DNA of 64,000 nt from Actinomadura_C alba (GCF_039530285.1 NZ_BAAAOK010000017.1:1-64000); one strand, 5' to 3'; positions 49,283 through 59,920 are shown, counted from the first letter of the stretch. Translations and numbers: made by a program. The notes: generated from the sequence alone by a model not told the origin.

Positions 49283-49699
49283 GTGTTCACTGTCCGGATC
49301 GCCGTCCGTGGGTACGAGCTCGACACCCAGGGACATCTCAACCAGGCCGTCTATCTGCAGTACGCCGAGCACGCCCGATGGGAGTGCCTGCGAGCGGCAG
49401 GCATTCCCGGGGACAAGCTCTTCGCGACCGGGGTCGGCCCGGTGCAGTTGGAGTGCACCGTTCGATTCAAGCGGGAACTGCGCGGTGGGGACGAGACCGA
49501 GGTGAGCTGTGAGTTCGAGTGGGGCGAGGGCAAGACGTTCCGCGTCCTGCAGGAGATCCGCAAGCTCGACGGCACCGTCGCGGCGGAGGTGATCGGCATC
49601 GCCGGGCTGCTCGATCTCCGGGAGCGCCGCCTGGTGGCCGATCCGGGCGGCCGCCTGCGCGCGCTCGCGGACGACCCGGCGCTTCTCGGCCTGGCCTGA
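49283..49699 (+). CDS. Acyl-CoA thioesterase, 4HBT hotdog fold
   Basis: 138 residues with the 4HBT signature DTQGHLNQAVYLQYAEHARWE: the catalytic Asp position, then the long helix. The remaining strands follow the YbgC-like layout. It hydrolyses acyl-CoA, probably the product of the upstream dehydrogenase, but this pairing is inferred from operon position. GTG 49283, with GGAG four bases upstream. Confidence 0.88.
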   Translation: MFTVRIAVRGYELDTQGHLNQAVYLQYAEHARWECLRAAGIPGDKLFATGVGPVQLECTVRFKRELRGGDETEVSCEFEWGEGKTFRVLQEIRKLDGTVAAEVIGIAGLLDLRERRLVADPGGRLRALADDPALLGLA

Positions 49700-49784
49700 C
49701 CGGTGGGTCGGCCTGGCCGGTTGCGGACACCGGGCCACCGCCGCGTTCCCCGAGGCGTCCCATCGTCGGGTGGAGGAGGCGGCG

Positions 49785-50312
49785 ATGGCGGCGATGCGAA
49801 TCCGGCGACGAGACCTGTGGCGGGCCTACTTCAAGGGCGCGCCGCGCCGGCTGCGCCGTGCCTACGTGTGGGTGCCGCTGCTCATCGGGCTGATCTGTGT
49901 CTTCCTGGCCGTGGGAGCGCTCGTCGCCGCAATGGACTTCCGGCGCAACGCCGTCACCACGACCGCGATCGTCGAGGAGATCCAGCGCCCGGCGCCGCTG
50001 ATGAGCGAGGACGGCCTCACCACGCACCGCTTCTACGGTCGCGTCCGCTACACCGTCAACGGCGCGACCGTACGGTCCCGCGTGCTGCTGTACCGCTGCG
50101 TGTCCAGCTCCTGCTCATTCCGCCAGCGGACGGGCGACACCGTCGAGATCGCCTACGATCCCCGAAAGGTCACCCACGCCACGCGCGCCACGGCCGCGGA
50201 GACCGGAGGGACCACGATCGGCTGGATCTCCCTGCTGGTGATGATCGCGGCGATCAGCCTGTTCACGGGTGTCGTGAATCTCCTTCTCGGCCGCCGGGAA
50301 CCCGGAAAGTAG
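49785..50312 (+). CDS. DUF3592-type membrane protein
   Basis: Using ATG 49785, preceded by GGAGG, the product has 175 residues; a GTG at 49770 adds five. Two helices (VWVPLLIGLICVFLAVGALVAAM and IGWISLLVMIAAISLFTGVVNLLL) flank an extracytoplasmic beta domain of about 85 residues (TTTAIVEEI, YTVNGATVRSRV, GDTVEIAYDP), the DUF3592 pattern. Cys residues in YRCVSSSCSF may form a disulfide. Function unknown. Confidence 0.78.
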   Translation: MAAMRIRRRDLWRAYFKGAPRRLRRAYVWVPLLIGLICVFLAVGALVAAMDFRRNAVTTTAIVEEIQRPAPLMSEDGLTTHRFYGRVRYTVNGATVRSRVLLYRCVSSSCSFRQRTGDTVEIAYDPRKVTHATRATAAETGGTTIGWISLLVMIAAISLFTGVVNLLLGRREPGK

Positions 50313-50378
50313 CGGGCACCCGCGGCTTCGGTCCATGCCCCGGTCCTGCCGCTCCCGGGTCGGCGTAGGGTCGGGGAC

Positions 50379-50888
50379 GTGTTCGGGCCGATCGCGGAGA
50401 CCCTCGAGACCGAGCGGCTCACACTGGAACCGCTCGAGGTGGGCCACGCCGACGAGATGACCGAGGTGCTCGGCGATCCCGAGCTGCACGTCTTCATAGG
50501 CGGTGAGCCGGCCACCCTGGCGGAGTTGCGTGCCCGCTACCGGCGTCTCGTCGCGGGCCCGGCGCCGTACCACCAGGAGGGCTGGCTCAACTGGGTCGTG
50601 CGCAGGAAAGACGACCTGCTCGCCGTCGGCACCGTCCAGGCCACCGTGACGCCCGGCGCGGAGGGCCCGCAGGCGGCCATCGCCTGGGTGATCGGCGTGC
50701 CGTTCCAGGGACGCGGCTACGCCGGCGAGGCCGCCGCCGCGCTGACCGGCTGGCTGCGTGATCACTCGGTCGCGGGTCTCGTCGCCAACATCCACCCCGA
50801 GAACCTCGCGTCCGCCGGCGTCGCCCGGCGCATCGGCCTGCACCCCACCGATCAGTACGCCGACGACGAGGTCGTCTGGCGTGGCTGA
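50379..50888 (+). CDS. GNAT-family N-acetyltransferase
   Basis: 169 residues with GNAT motif A VIGVPFQGRGYAGEAAAALTGWL (pyrophosphate loop Q-x-x-G-x-G/A), a preceding LTLEPLEVGHADEMTEV and the terminal ARRIGLHPTDQY. It transfers an acetyl group from acetyl-CoA to an amine on an unknown acceptor, probably a small molecule or protein N-terminus. GTG 50379. Confidence 0.9.
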   Translation: MFGPIAETLETERLTLEPLEVGHADEMTEVLGDPELHVFIGGEPATLAELRARYRRLVAGPAPYHQEGWLNWVVRRKDDLLAVGTVQATVTPGAEGPQAAIAWVIGVPFQGRGYAGEAAAALTGWLRDHSVAGLVANIHPENLASAGVARRIGLHPTDQYADDEVVWRG

Positions 50889-51046
50889 GGCGGCCGGAGC
50901 GACACGGTGATCACGCTCCCTACGTGATGAAGTCTTATGAGGTCAACTGGCCACGTGGGTAGACTCTGGTGCTGCTCGCGAACGTCTGCGGGTACGGGAG
51001 TCAGCAAGGGGCCGTGACCCACCGCGGATTCGGACAGGGAGTGGCA

Positions 51047-53210
<2,164 letters not shown>

Positions 53211-53215
<5 letters not shown>

Positions 53216-53273
53216 ACGGCTGAGTCGCTGAACGGCTGGGTCGCCGAACGGCTGAGTCGCTGAGCGGCCGGTC
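53211..53273 (+). repeat. 16-bp tandem repeat at the glgX stop
   Basis: Near-perfect copies of GCTGAACGGCTGAGTC: 53211-53226, 53227-53242, 53243-53258 and a shortened 53259-53273. The first copy contains the glgX stop codon. Only single-base changes separate the copies. The convergent gene starts downstream of it. Confidence 0.85.
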
Positions 53274-53311
53274 AGGGTCGGCGCACCGTGCTCACGGCCG
53301 GTGGGCGGCGC

Positions 53312-53725
53312 TCAGGGCCGGTGGACCGCGATGGCGGTGAGCAGCACCAGCACGAAGGTGGCGAAGGCGACCGCACCGTGCACGGCGATGGCGACGGAGG
53401 GGAACACCTGCTCCCGCCCGCGCGCGTGCCGGCCGCCGCGGTGCCCGACCAGCCACCGGGTGAACATGACGAACCCCATCAGGGCGACGATGACCAGCGT
53501 CACGAAGGCGCACCACGCGTAGACCTCGCAGGTCGTCGCCACGTAGAGGACCCACGCGATGAGCCCCACGGCCGCGATCAGCGGGTGTCCCACGACGAGC
53601 GCCGACGGGTAACGGGTCACTTTGATCGCCTGCCGCCGCAGCCCTCCGGTCTCAAGCCAGGACGACAGCAGGCGAAACCCCGCCACGGCGGCCAGAATCC
53701 ATGCGACAAGTGCCGCAATCTCCAC
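53312..53725 (-). CDS. Small integral membrane protein
   Basis: 137 residues with four hydrophobic segments (IAALVAWILAAVAGFRLL, HPLIAAVGLIAWVLYVATTC, WCAFVTLVIVALMGFVMF, VAIAVHGAVAFATFVLVLL) separated by short charged loops, no known motif. ATG 53725. It is convergent with glgX and divergent from the SDR gene. I cannot assign a family. Confidence 0.7.
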   Translation of the reverse strand: MEIAALVAWILAAVAGFRLLSSWLETGGLRRQAIKVTRYPSALVVGHPLIAAVGLIAWVLYVATTCEVYAWCAFVTLVIVALMGFVMFTRWLVGHRGGRHARGREQVFPSVAIAVHGAVAFATFVLVLLTAIAVHRP

Positions 53726-53799
53726 CCCTGGACTCCTTTCACCACCCTCATCCCCACCCTGCCGTCAGTCTCCCCCGAGAGCTGCCACAACATGCGCAA

Positions 53800-53821
53800 T
53801 CCGTATGGATAGTGATACGGA
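53800..53821. promoter_or_regulatory. 7-bp inverted repeat upstream of the SDR-like gene
   Basis: TCCGTAT (53800-53806) and ATACGGA (53815-53821) are perfect arms with an 8-nt spacer, 57 bp before the start at 53879. A second 10-bp palindrome GCCGTACGGC lies at 53858-53867. Candidate operator for a regulator not identified here. Confidence 0.4.
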
Positions 53822-53878
53822 CTGTTACCGACCATGTCGCCGCTCGGTGCCTCATGAGCCGTACGGCATGCTTGGCCC

Positions 53879-54652
53879 ATGGATCTCAGCGGCAGGTCGT
53901 ACCTAGTGGCCGGTGGTGCCGGGGTCGTTGGCGAGTGCGTCACCCAGGCCCTCCTGGGGCGGGGCGCGACGGTCGTCGTACCGTCCCGGTCGCCGGAGCG
54001 ACTCGACCGCCTCCGTTCACTGACCGAGACGCCGCACCTGCACACCCTGCTGGGCGACGTCGGCGATCCCGCAGGCGTCGAGGAGGTACGCGACCGCATC
54101 ACCGCCGCGATCGGCCCGCTCGACGGGGTGGTCGCCTCTCTCGGCGCCTGGTGGGAGGGCACGCCGCTGACCGACGTGAGCCTGGAGACGTGGCAGCGGA
54201 TCCTGCACGACAACCTCACCTCGCATTTCCTGGTGGGGCGTACGTTCCTGCCGCTGCTGAACGGGCGGCCGGACGGCGTCTACATTGCGCTGAGCGGCAT
54301 CGCGGCCCTCCGGCCCATCCCGCTCTCCGGACCCATCTCGGTCACCGACGCGGCGCAGACCATGCTGATGCGCACCTTCGCCGCCGAACTCGGCGGGCCC
54401 GATGGCGTCAGCGGATCTGGCGGGCCCGCCGGCGCCGGCCTGACCGGCGCGCCGGCGGCACCGCCGCGGATCCATGAGGTGGCGATCCTCACCCCGGTGG
54501 TGACCCGCCACTGGGTCGAGGAAGACCCGATCGAACCGGGCTGGCTGTCGGGCGAGCAGGCCGGCTCGTACATCGCCGACGTCGCCGGGCCGGGGTTTCC
54601 GGCCGAGCCCTTTCAGCTGCGGCTCCCCGCGGACTGGGACATCTGGGCCTGA
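53879..54652 (+). CDS. SDR-fold protein lacking the catalytic Tyr/Lys
   Basis: 257 residues with a Rossmann start VAGGAGVVGECV and the SDR core up to ASLGAWWEG and DNLTSHFLVGRTFLPL. The Ser139 position is present (ALSGIAAL), but the stretch 140-175 has neither the Tyr nor the Lys of YxxxK: the equivalent region reads LSGPISVTDAAQTML. The C-terminal part is Gly/Ala-rich and differs from classical SDRs. It may bind a nucleotide without being an oxidoreductase, or its sequence has decayed. It is divergent from the membrane protein gene. Confidence 0.8.
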   Translation: MDLSGRSYLVAGGAGVVGECVTQALLGRGATVVVPSRSPERLDRLRSLTETPHLHTLLGDVGDPAGVEEVRDRITAAIGPLDGVVASLGAWWEGTPLTDVSLETWQRILHDNLTSHFLVGRTFLPLLNGRPDGVYIALSGIAALRPIPLSGPISVTDAAQTMLMRTFAAELGGPDGVSGSGGPAGAGLTGAPAAPPRIHEVAILTPVVTRHWVEEDPIEPGWLSGEQAGSYIADVAGPGFPAEPFQLRLPADWDIWA

Positions 54653-54670
54653 TCCGCGCGGCGGGACGCC

Positions 54671-55825
54671 TCAGGTCCGGCGGCGGCGGAGGAGACCGGT
54701 GCGCCTCGGGCCGGCGCCCACCGGGCGGGCGCGCACCTTGACGACGGACCGGAGCACCACGAAGAACAGCAGGGTGCCGGCGAGAAGCAGCGCGATGCTG
54801 CCGAGGTGCTGCCAGAAACCCCCCGATTTGAACACCATGACCCCGGAGCCGAGCAGGAAACCGGCGAGGGCGACGAAGACGCCGAGTACCTCGACCACGT
54901 TGACGAGGCTCTCCGACACGATCTTCTGCGCCGACTCCGAGTAACGCGACAGGTCCTTCTTGACGTCGTCGAGATAGGACTCCGACTCGGCGCGCAGCCG
55001 GGCGCTGATCTCGTCCGAGGCCCGTTGGACCTGTTCGTCGAGCAGTTGCGTCGTCTTGATCATCTCGCGCTCGCGGACGTAGTCCTGGTGCACCAGGTTC
55101 ATGCCGACCGGCAACAGGGCGATGGCGCGGTCGACCGACTGCAGCGCCTCGTCCAGCCGGCCGAGCCGCCGCAGCGCGAACGACCGCCAGTAGTACAGGT
55201 TGTAGCCGTCCTCACCGCGGCCGATCATCTCGTCACTCAGGGCCATGATCCGCTCAGCCTGGTCGGGCAGGTCCAGCCCGAACCACAGGGCGTGCAGGCA
55301 GGCGGTACGGCACGCGCTGTCGAAGTCCGGCAGGTCCACGGCGCGGTCCAGCAGCGGCCGCCCTCGATCGGACCGCCGCCCCAGCGCCGCGAGGGCGGCC
55401 AGGATCGCGATGTAGGCGTCGTCGCGGAAGTCCTGGAGCCCCTCGGCGCACCGGACGCCGAGCTGCTCGAACTTGAAGTCGTACCGGAGCCGCGCGACGT
55501 GCACGTAGGTGAGCACGCGCAGGGCCGTCGTGGGATGGGGATGGGCCGAGCAGCGGCGCCGGTCGTCGCTCGTGGGCACGCGCTGGCCGGTGTCGCGGGC
55601 CTGCCAGGCCAGGTTGGCGACGAGCCGCCGTACGACCTCGAGCGGCACCTCGGCGCGGGCGACGATCTCCGCCAGCTCGAAGATCCAGTCGAGGGATCCG
55701 CCAGCCTGGATCAGCGGCGAGATCGCGGTCTCGATCAGGGCGACCCGTCCGGCGAAGGACGGCTCGTTGCGGATGGCCTCGTCCAGGTGAGCCGTCTGCG
55801 GGGGAATCTCGGGCGTTGCGGGCAC
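54671..55825 (-). CDS. Helical-repeat protein with two C-terminal transmembrane helices
   Basis: Starting from GTG 55825, five nt after the RibD-like stop, the product has about 384 residues; the frame extends further up but antisense to the neighbour. The N-terminal 250 residues look like TPR-type repeats (WRSFALRRLGRLDEALQSVDRAIALLP), followed by a coiled coil (KTTQLLDEQVQRASDEISARLRAESESYLDDVKKDLSRYSESAQKIVSESL) and two hydrophobic helices VVEVLGVFVALAGFLLGSGV and LGSIALLLAGTLLFFVVL. Function unknown; a membrane-tethered scaffold is plausible. Confidence 0.72.
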   Translation of the reverse strand: MPATPEIPPQTAHLDEAIRNEPSFAGRVALIETAISPLIQAGGSLDWIFELAEIVARAEVPLEVVRRLVANLAWQARDTGQRVPTSDDRRRCSAHPHPTTALRVLTYVHVARLRYDFKFEQLGVRCAEGLQDFRDDAYIAILAALAALGRRSDRGRPLLDRAVDLPDFDSACRTACLHALWFGLDLPDQAERIMALSDEMIGRGEDGYNLYYWRSFALRRLGRLDEALQSVDRAIALLPVGMNLVHQDYVREREMIKTTQLLDEQVQRASDEISARLRAESESYLDDVKKDLSRYSESAQKIVSESLVNVVEVLGVFVALAGFLLGSGVMVFKSGGFWQHLGSIALLLAGTLLFFVVLRSVVKVRARPVGAGPRRTGLLRRRRT

Positions 55826-55830
55826 CCGGG

Positions 55831-56544
55831 TTACGTTAGGCCATACCGGAGGAAGAGCACGCCGTCGTCGAGATAGACCGCCGTGGGTTCGAGCTCTGCC
55901 GGTTCGATGAGGTCGCCGAGCAGGCGGGTGTGGCGGTCGCCGCCGCCCATGAGCGCGGGCGCGACGTTGAGGCAGAGCTCGTCGGCGAGGCCCGCCTCGA
56001 TCAGGGAGGTGGCCAGCACCGGCCCGCCCTCGCACACCAGGTGCTCGAGACCGAGCCTGCGCAGCTCCCGTACGGCCTGGCCGAGGTCGACCTCGGCGTC
56101 TCCGGCGGCGAGCACGTGCGGGCGCACCGCGTCGGGCACCTCGCCGCTCTTCAGCGCCGCCGCCGAGGTCACCACGAGAGTCGGCGACTCGGCCGCGGTG
56201 AACAGCGGCAACGTCCAGTCCAGGGACAGCGAGCCGCTGACCACGACGATCGGGGCGGGCGGGCGGCCCCGGCGTTCCCGCAGCCCTGGGCGCAGCCGCG
56301 CCGGACCGATCTTGCCGGTACGGATCGTGGCGGCTCCGACGAGGATGCCGTCGGCGAGGGCCCGCAGGGTGCGGAACACCCGGAAGTCGGCCTCACCGCC
56401 GAGACCGTCGGTCCATCCCTCGCCGTCGGTCGCCGAGCCGTCGGCGCTCATCACCATGCCGATCCGCAGCCACGGCCCGGTGACGTCCCCGTACGCGTCG
56501 TACGGATCGATGTCGGTGGCCGGTTCCGGCAGCAGTCGCCGCAT
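55831..56544 (-). CDS. RibD C-terminal domain reductase
   Basis: 237 residues, a dihydrofolate-reductase-like NADPH fold: MSADGSATDGEGWTDGLGGEADFRVFRTLRALADGILVGAATIRTG, then APIVVVSGSLSLDW, ELRRLGLEHLVCEGGPVLATSLIEAGLADEL. It lacks the deaminase half of full-length RibD, so it may reduce a pyrimidine intermediate in riboflavin-like biosynthesis or another substrate (pyrimidine reductase family). Five nt separate it from the downstream helical-repeat gene. The divergent DNA ligase gene is 184 bp away. Confidence 0.87.
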   Translation of the reverse strand: MRRLLPEPATDIDPYDAYGDVTGPWLRIGMVMSADGSATDGEGWTDGLGGEADFRVFRTLRALADGILVGAATIRTGKIGPARLRPGLRERRGRPPAPIVVVSGSLSLDWTLPLFTAAESPTLVVTSAAALKSGEVPDAVRPHVLAAGDAEVDLGQAVRELRRLGLEHLVCEGGPVLATSLIEAGLADELCLNVAPALMGGGDRHTRLLGDLIEPAELEPTAVYLDDGVLFLRYGLT

Positions 56545-56614
56545 AGGCGCAGGCTATCCCGCCCGCCTCGGGCGGCTCGCCGCCGTGGGGCGTCGGTATG
56601 GGGTTGCCGCCGGT

Positions 56615-56664
56615 GTCGATCAAGGGCCGTGGTGCCCATGGATGCCCCGATCCTTGATCGACAA
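56615..56664. promoter_or_regulatory. 12-bp inverted repeat between ribD-like and ligase genes
   Basis: TGTCGATCAAGG (56615-56626) and CCTTGATCGACA (56653-56664) are perfect complements, separated by 26 nt. Because both flanking genes are transcribed away from this region, a terminator role is unlikely, and an operator or an extragenic palindromic element is favoured. The arms resemble TTGATCGA-type repeats seen between genes in actinomycetes. Confidence 0.5.
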
Positions 56665-56728
56665 GCCTGGGTCACGGCGTTCGCCGGGGGGCGGCGACGT
56701 TGTCAGAGGTTCCTGCGAGGATGGGTGC

Positions 56729-57808
56729 ATGGATCTGCCGATCAGTCTGCCGCTGTCGCCGATGCTGGCCAAGGCGGTCAAGACCCTCCCCGAGAGCGGT
56801 CCCGACGGCGATGTGCTGTACGAACCGAAGTGGGACGGCTTCCGCTGCGTGGTGTTCCGCGACGGCGACGAGGTCGAGCTCTCCAGCCGCGGCGAGCGGC
56901 CGCTGACCCGGTACTTTCCCGACCTCGTCGAGGCCGTCCGCCGCGAGCTGCCGGAGCGCTGCGTCGTCGACGGCGAGATCGTCATGCGGTCCGGGTCGGT
57001 GCTCGACTTCGACCTGCTGCAGCAGCGCATCCACCCGGCGGCGTCGCGCGTCAAGCTTCTCGCCGAGCAGATTCCGGCCTCGTTCGTGGCCTTCGACCTG
57101 CTCGCCATCGGTGACGAGTCGCTCATGGAGGTGCCGTTCCGCGAGCGCCGCGAACGGCTGGCCCGCGAACTCTCCTCCGCCGGGGCCCCGATCCACGTCA
57201 CCCGGGTCACCGGCTCCTACACCGAGGCACGGCAGTGGTTCGACGAGTTCGAGGGGGCGGGGCTCGACGGGGTGATCGTCAAGCCGCTCGACGCGCCCTA
57301 CCAGCCGGACAAGCGCGCCATGTTCAAGGTCAAGCACGAACGCACGGCCGACTGCGTCGTCGCCGGTTTCCGGTGGCACAAGTCCGGGCCGATCGTCGGT
57401 TCGCTGCTGCTCGGGCTCTACGCCGATGACGGCCGGCTGCAGCATGTCGGCGTGTCCGCGTCGTTCCCGATGAAACGGCGGGCCGAGCTGGTGAAGGAAC
57501 TCGAGCCCTACCGCATGGAGGACCTCGCCGGCCATCCCTGGGCGGGATGGGCACAGCAGACCGATGCGACCACCGACCGGATGCCCGGCGCGGTGAGCCG
57601 CTGGACCGGCAAGAAGGACCTGTCCTGGGTGGCGCTGCGGCCCGAGCTCGTCGTCGAGGTCGCCTACGAGCACATGCAGGGCGACCGGTTCCGGCACACG
57701 GCCAGGTTCCGCCGCTGGCGCGAGGACCGCACTCCGCAATCGTGCACGTACGAGCAGCTCGAGGTACCGGTGGCCTACGACCTCGACGACATCCTCAGCG
57801 GCGCCTGA
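56729..57808 (+). CDS. ATP-dependent DNA ligase, LigC type
   Basis: ATG 56729 gives 359 residues; the longer open frame upstream is not coding. The nucleotidyltransferase motif is EPKWDGFR with the adenylated Lys34, followed by DGEIVMR (motif III), LDGVIVKPLD and FKVKHERTADCVV (motifs IV/V), and a C-terminal OB-fold. Length and order fit the actinobacterial LigC group that works in repair, without Ku or polymerase domain (those are in LigD). It seals nicks with ATP. Confidence 0.92.
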   Translation: MDLPISLPLSPMLAKAVKTLPESGPDGDVLYEPKWDGFRCVVFRDGDEVELSSRGERPLTRYFPDLVEAVRRELPERCVVDGEIVMRSGSVLDFDLLQQRIHPAASRVKLLAEQIPASFVAFDLLAIGDESLMEVPFRERRERLARELSSAGAPIHVTRVTGSYTEARQWFDEFEGAGLDGVIVKPLDAPYQPDKRAMFKVKHERTADCVVAGFRWHKSGPIVGSLLLGLYADDGRLQHVGVSASFPMKRRAELVKELEPYRMEDLAGHPWAGWAQQTDATTDRMPGAVSRWTGKKDLSWVALRPELVVEVAYEHMQGDRFRHTARFRRWREDRTPQSCTYEQLEVPVAYDLDDILSGA

Positions 57809-57816
57809 GCACGGCC

Positions 57817-57859
57817 GGACCACCGCGGGACCACCGCGGGACCACCGCGGGACCACCGC
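57817..57859 (+). repeat. 11-bp tandem repeat, GGACCACCGCG, about four copies
   Basis: Copies at 57817-57827, 57828-57838, 57839-57849 and a partial one at 57850-57859, directly after the ligase gene. Part of the unit (GGACCAC) recurs in the stem of the terminator at 57908-57950. Confidence 0.85.
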
Positions 57860-57860
57860 C

Positions 57861-57902
57861 GCGGCCGTCGTCGGCGAGCCGGCGGCCGTCGTCGGCAAGC
57901 TG
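57861..57902 (+). repeat. 21-bp direct repeat, two copies
   Basis: The 21-bp units at 57861-57881 and 57882-57902 share 19 bases, including GCGGCCGTCGTCGGC at the start of each. It abuts the 11-bp repeat. Confidence 0.75.
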
Positions 57903-57907
57903 TCGGA

Positions 57908-57950
57908 CGGCCGCGGGACCACGTGTCTCGGGTCCGTGGTCCCGCGGCCG
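57908..57950. terminator. 16-bp perfect-stem bidirectional terminator between ligase and phoD
   Basis: Arms 57908-57923 and 57935-57950 are perfect complements of 16 bp with an 11-nt loop. They lie between the convergent ends of ligC (57808) and phoD (57991), so they likely terminate both transcripts. Confidence 0.8.
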
Positions 57951-57990
57951 GTCACGCCCGCCCGCTGTCAGGGGCGGTGGTGCTGCCCGG

Positions 57991-59670
57991 TCAGGGGCGG
58001 TAGTTCTCCTGCTCGACGGTCTCCTTGATGATCTGCTCGTCCGACTTGGCCGCGAACGTCGCGACGGGCTGGTACGGCCGCAGGTAGGTCTGGTTCAGGC
58101 CGGGCACCTGGTCCTCGATGACGTAGGTGGCCTTGATGTAGGACTCGGCACCGGGCGTGGAGACCTGGGCGAGCACCTTGAAGTCGGCCTTCATCTCGTC
58201 GCGGTCGATCCGGGTCATCACGTACCCGCGCTGGTTGTTGTAGAACTTCAGGTGCGGGTTGATGCCGAGGAACGGGTGGCTGGCGGGGTCGGAGTCGGTT
58301 CCATTGCCGCCGGTGGTGATCGAGGACGCCACGAGCTCGGCGCCGACGGTCTTGGAGGTCGGGTCGTCGTAGTCGAGCTTCAGCTCGCTGGCCCAGTGCG
58401 CGTGCACGTCGCCGGTGAGCACGACGGGGTTGCGCACCCGGGCGTCCACCCAGCCCTTGGTGATCCGCTCGCGCGAGGCGACGTACCCGTCCCAGGAGTC
58501 CTGGCTGGTGATCTTGGCCGGGCCGGCGTTGTTGTCGCGCTGGGCGAAGAACACCTGCTGGCCGAGGACGTCCCAGCGGGCGCGGGACCGGCGGAACCCG
58601 TCGATCAGCCACCGCTCCTGCTCGTGGCCGGTGATCGAGCGGTTCGGGTCGATGGCCGCCGGGCAGTCGCGGTAGCCGTCCCCGCAGCCTTGGTCGTCGC
58701 GGAACTGCCGGGTGTCGAGCATGTGGAAGTTGGCCATCTTGCCCCACCGGATCCGCCGGTAGAGCTGCATGTCGATACCCCTCGGCACCGAGGTGCGGCG
58801 CAGCGGCATGTTCTCGTAGTAGGCCTGGAACGCCGCAGCGCGCCGCGCCAGGAAGTTCGGCTGCGGCACCTCCGGGCGCTCCGGCACCTCGTCGGCCCAG
58901 TTGTTGTCGACCTCGTGGTCGTCCCACACGACCGCCCACGGCGCGGCGGCGTGCGCGACCTGGAGGTCGACGTCGGCCTTGTACTGGCCGTGCCGCTGCC
59001 GGTAGTTGGCCAGCGTCTCGGTCTCGGGCCCGTCGTGGTGGCGGACGTTGCCGCCGGGGATGGTGTAGCCGCCCTTGGTGTACTCGTACTGGTAGTCGCC
59101 CAGGTGCAGGATCAGGTCGGGCTCCTCCTCCGCGAGCCGGCGGTAGGCGCTGAAGTAGCCGTGCTCGAACTGCGAGCAGGACACGAAGGCCATCGCCAGC
59201 GCGGACCCGTAGGAGTCCGGCTCGGGTGTCGTGCGGGTGCGACCGACCGGCGACACGTGGTTCTCGACGCGGAAGCGGTACCAGTAGTGGCGGTCCGGCG
59301 CCAGGTCGTCCAGCTCGACGTGCACACTGTGGGCCGAGGAGGGGCGGGCGGTCGCCGTGCCCCGGCGGACGACGCGGCGGAACCGCTCGTCGGTGGCCAC
59401 CTCCCAGTGGACGGGGTACGTCCTGTCCGGCATGCCGCCGAGGCCGTCCTCGGCGACCGGGGCGAGCGCCAGCCGGGTCCACAGCACGAAGCCCTCGTGG
59501 TCGGGGTCGCCCGAGGCGACGCCCAGCGTGAAGGGGTCGGAGGGCAGCTTGGCACTGCGCGAGGCGGCGGCGGACGCGGAAGCGGCGGCGGGCCACGCCG
59601 CCACGGCGCCCACAGCCGCGCCGGTGACGAGGAAGGAACGACGGTTCACACTGAAACGGCCATCTGACAT
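57991..59670 (-). CDS. phoD: Tat-exported alkaline phosphatase D
   Basis: ATG 59670 has GAGAGG upstream and gives 559 residues; the longer frame would add an unlikely N-terminus. The signal is a Tat type: NRRSFLVTGAAVGAVAAWPAA, with twin Arg (RRSF). The mature domain shows PhoD motifs: VASGDPDHEGFVLWTRLA at the N-terminus, HLGDYQYEY, WDDHEVDNNW, and LTGDVHAHWASELK. PhoD is a Ca/Fe-dependent extracellular phosphodi/monoesterase, released to gain phosphate. A perfect palindrome (59819-59839) lies in the divergent region toward the aldehyde dehydrogenase. Confidence 0.93.
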   Translation of the reverse strand: MSDGRFSVNRRSFLVTGAAVGAVAAWPAAASASAAASRSAKLPSDPFTLGVASGDPDHEGFVLWTRLALAPVAEDGLGGMPDRTYPVHWEVATDERFRRVVRRGTATARPSSAHSVHVELDDLAPDRHYWYRFRVENHVSPVGRTRTTPEPDSYGSALAMAFVSCSQFEHGYFSAYRRLAEEEPDLILHLGDYQYEYTKGGYTIPGGNVRHHDGPETETLANYRQRHGQYKADVDLQVAHAAAPWAVVWDDHEVDNNWADEVPERPEVPQPNFLARRAAAFQAYYENMPLRRTSVPRGIDMQLYRRIRWGKMANFHMLDTRQFRDDQGCGDGYRDCPAAIDPNRSITGHEQERWLIDGFRRSRARWDVLGQQVFFAQRDNNAGPAKITSQDSWDGYVASRERITKGWVDARVRNPVVLTGDVHAHWASELKLDYDDPTSKTVGAELVASSITTGGNGTDSDPASHPFLGINPHLKFYNNQRGYVMTRIDRDEMKADFKVLAQVSTPGAESYIKATYVIEDQVPGLNQTYLRPYQPVATFAAKSDEQIIKETVEQENYRP

Positions 59671-59818
59671 AAAGGGCACCTCTCGCGGCGATCCAGACAT
59701 TGGCTCGCTCGCAGCCTCACGAAGATCCATAACACGGCGGTTCCGGTCAGATGACGACCCGCCCAACAGCTCCCGTCGTACGGGCGACGCCCGCGCCGTG
59801 GGGCTTCCTGCACTCGAG

Positions 59819-59839
59819 CGGAGATCGGACCGATCTCCG
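59819..59839. promoter_or_regulatory. 21-bp perfect palindrome between phoD and aldehyde dehydrogenase
   Basis: CGGAGATCGG (59819-59828) and CCGATCTCCG (59830-59839) are perfect 10-bp arms around one central A. It is 149 bp before the phoD start and 82 bp before the aldehyde dehydrogenase start. This is the geometry of a dimeric repressor site, such as TetR or GntR; the cognate regulator is not visible nearby. No PhoP-type direct repeats were recognised. Confidence 0.6.
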
Positions 59840-59920
59840 GAGAGGCTCGCCTTCCACTCCTACATCGAGCAAGCGTACGCTTGGTAGCGATGTCCGGCGG
59901 GCCACGGCGAGAGGACGGCG

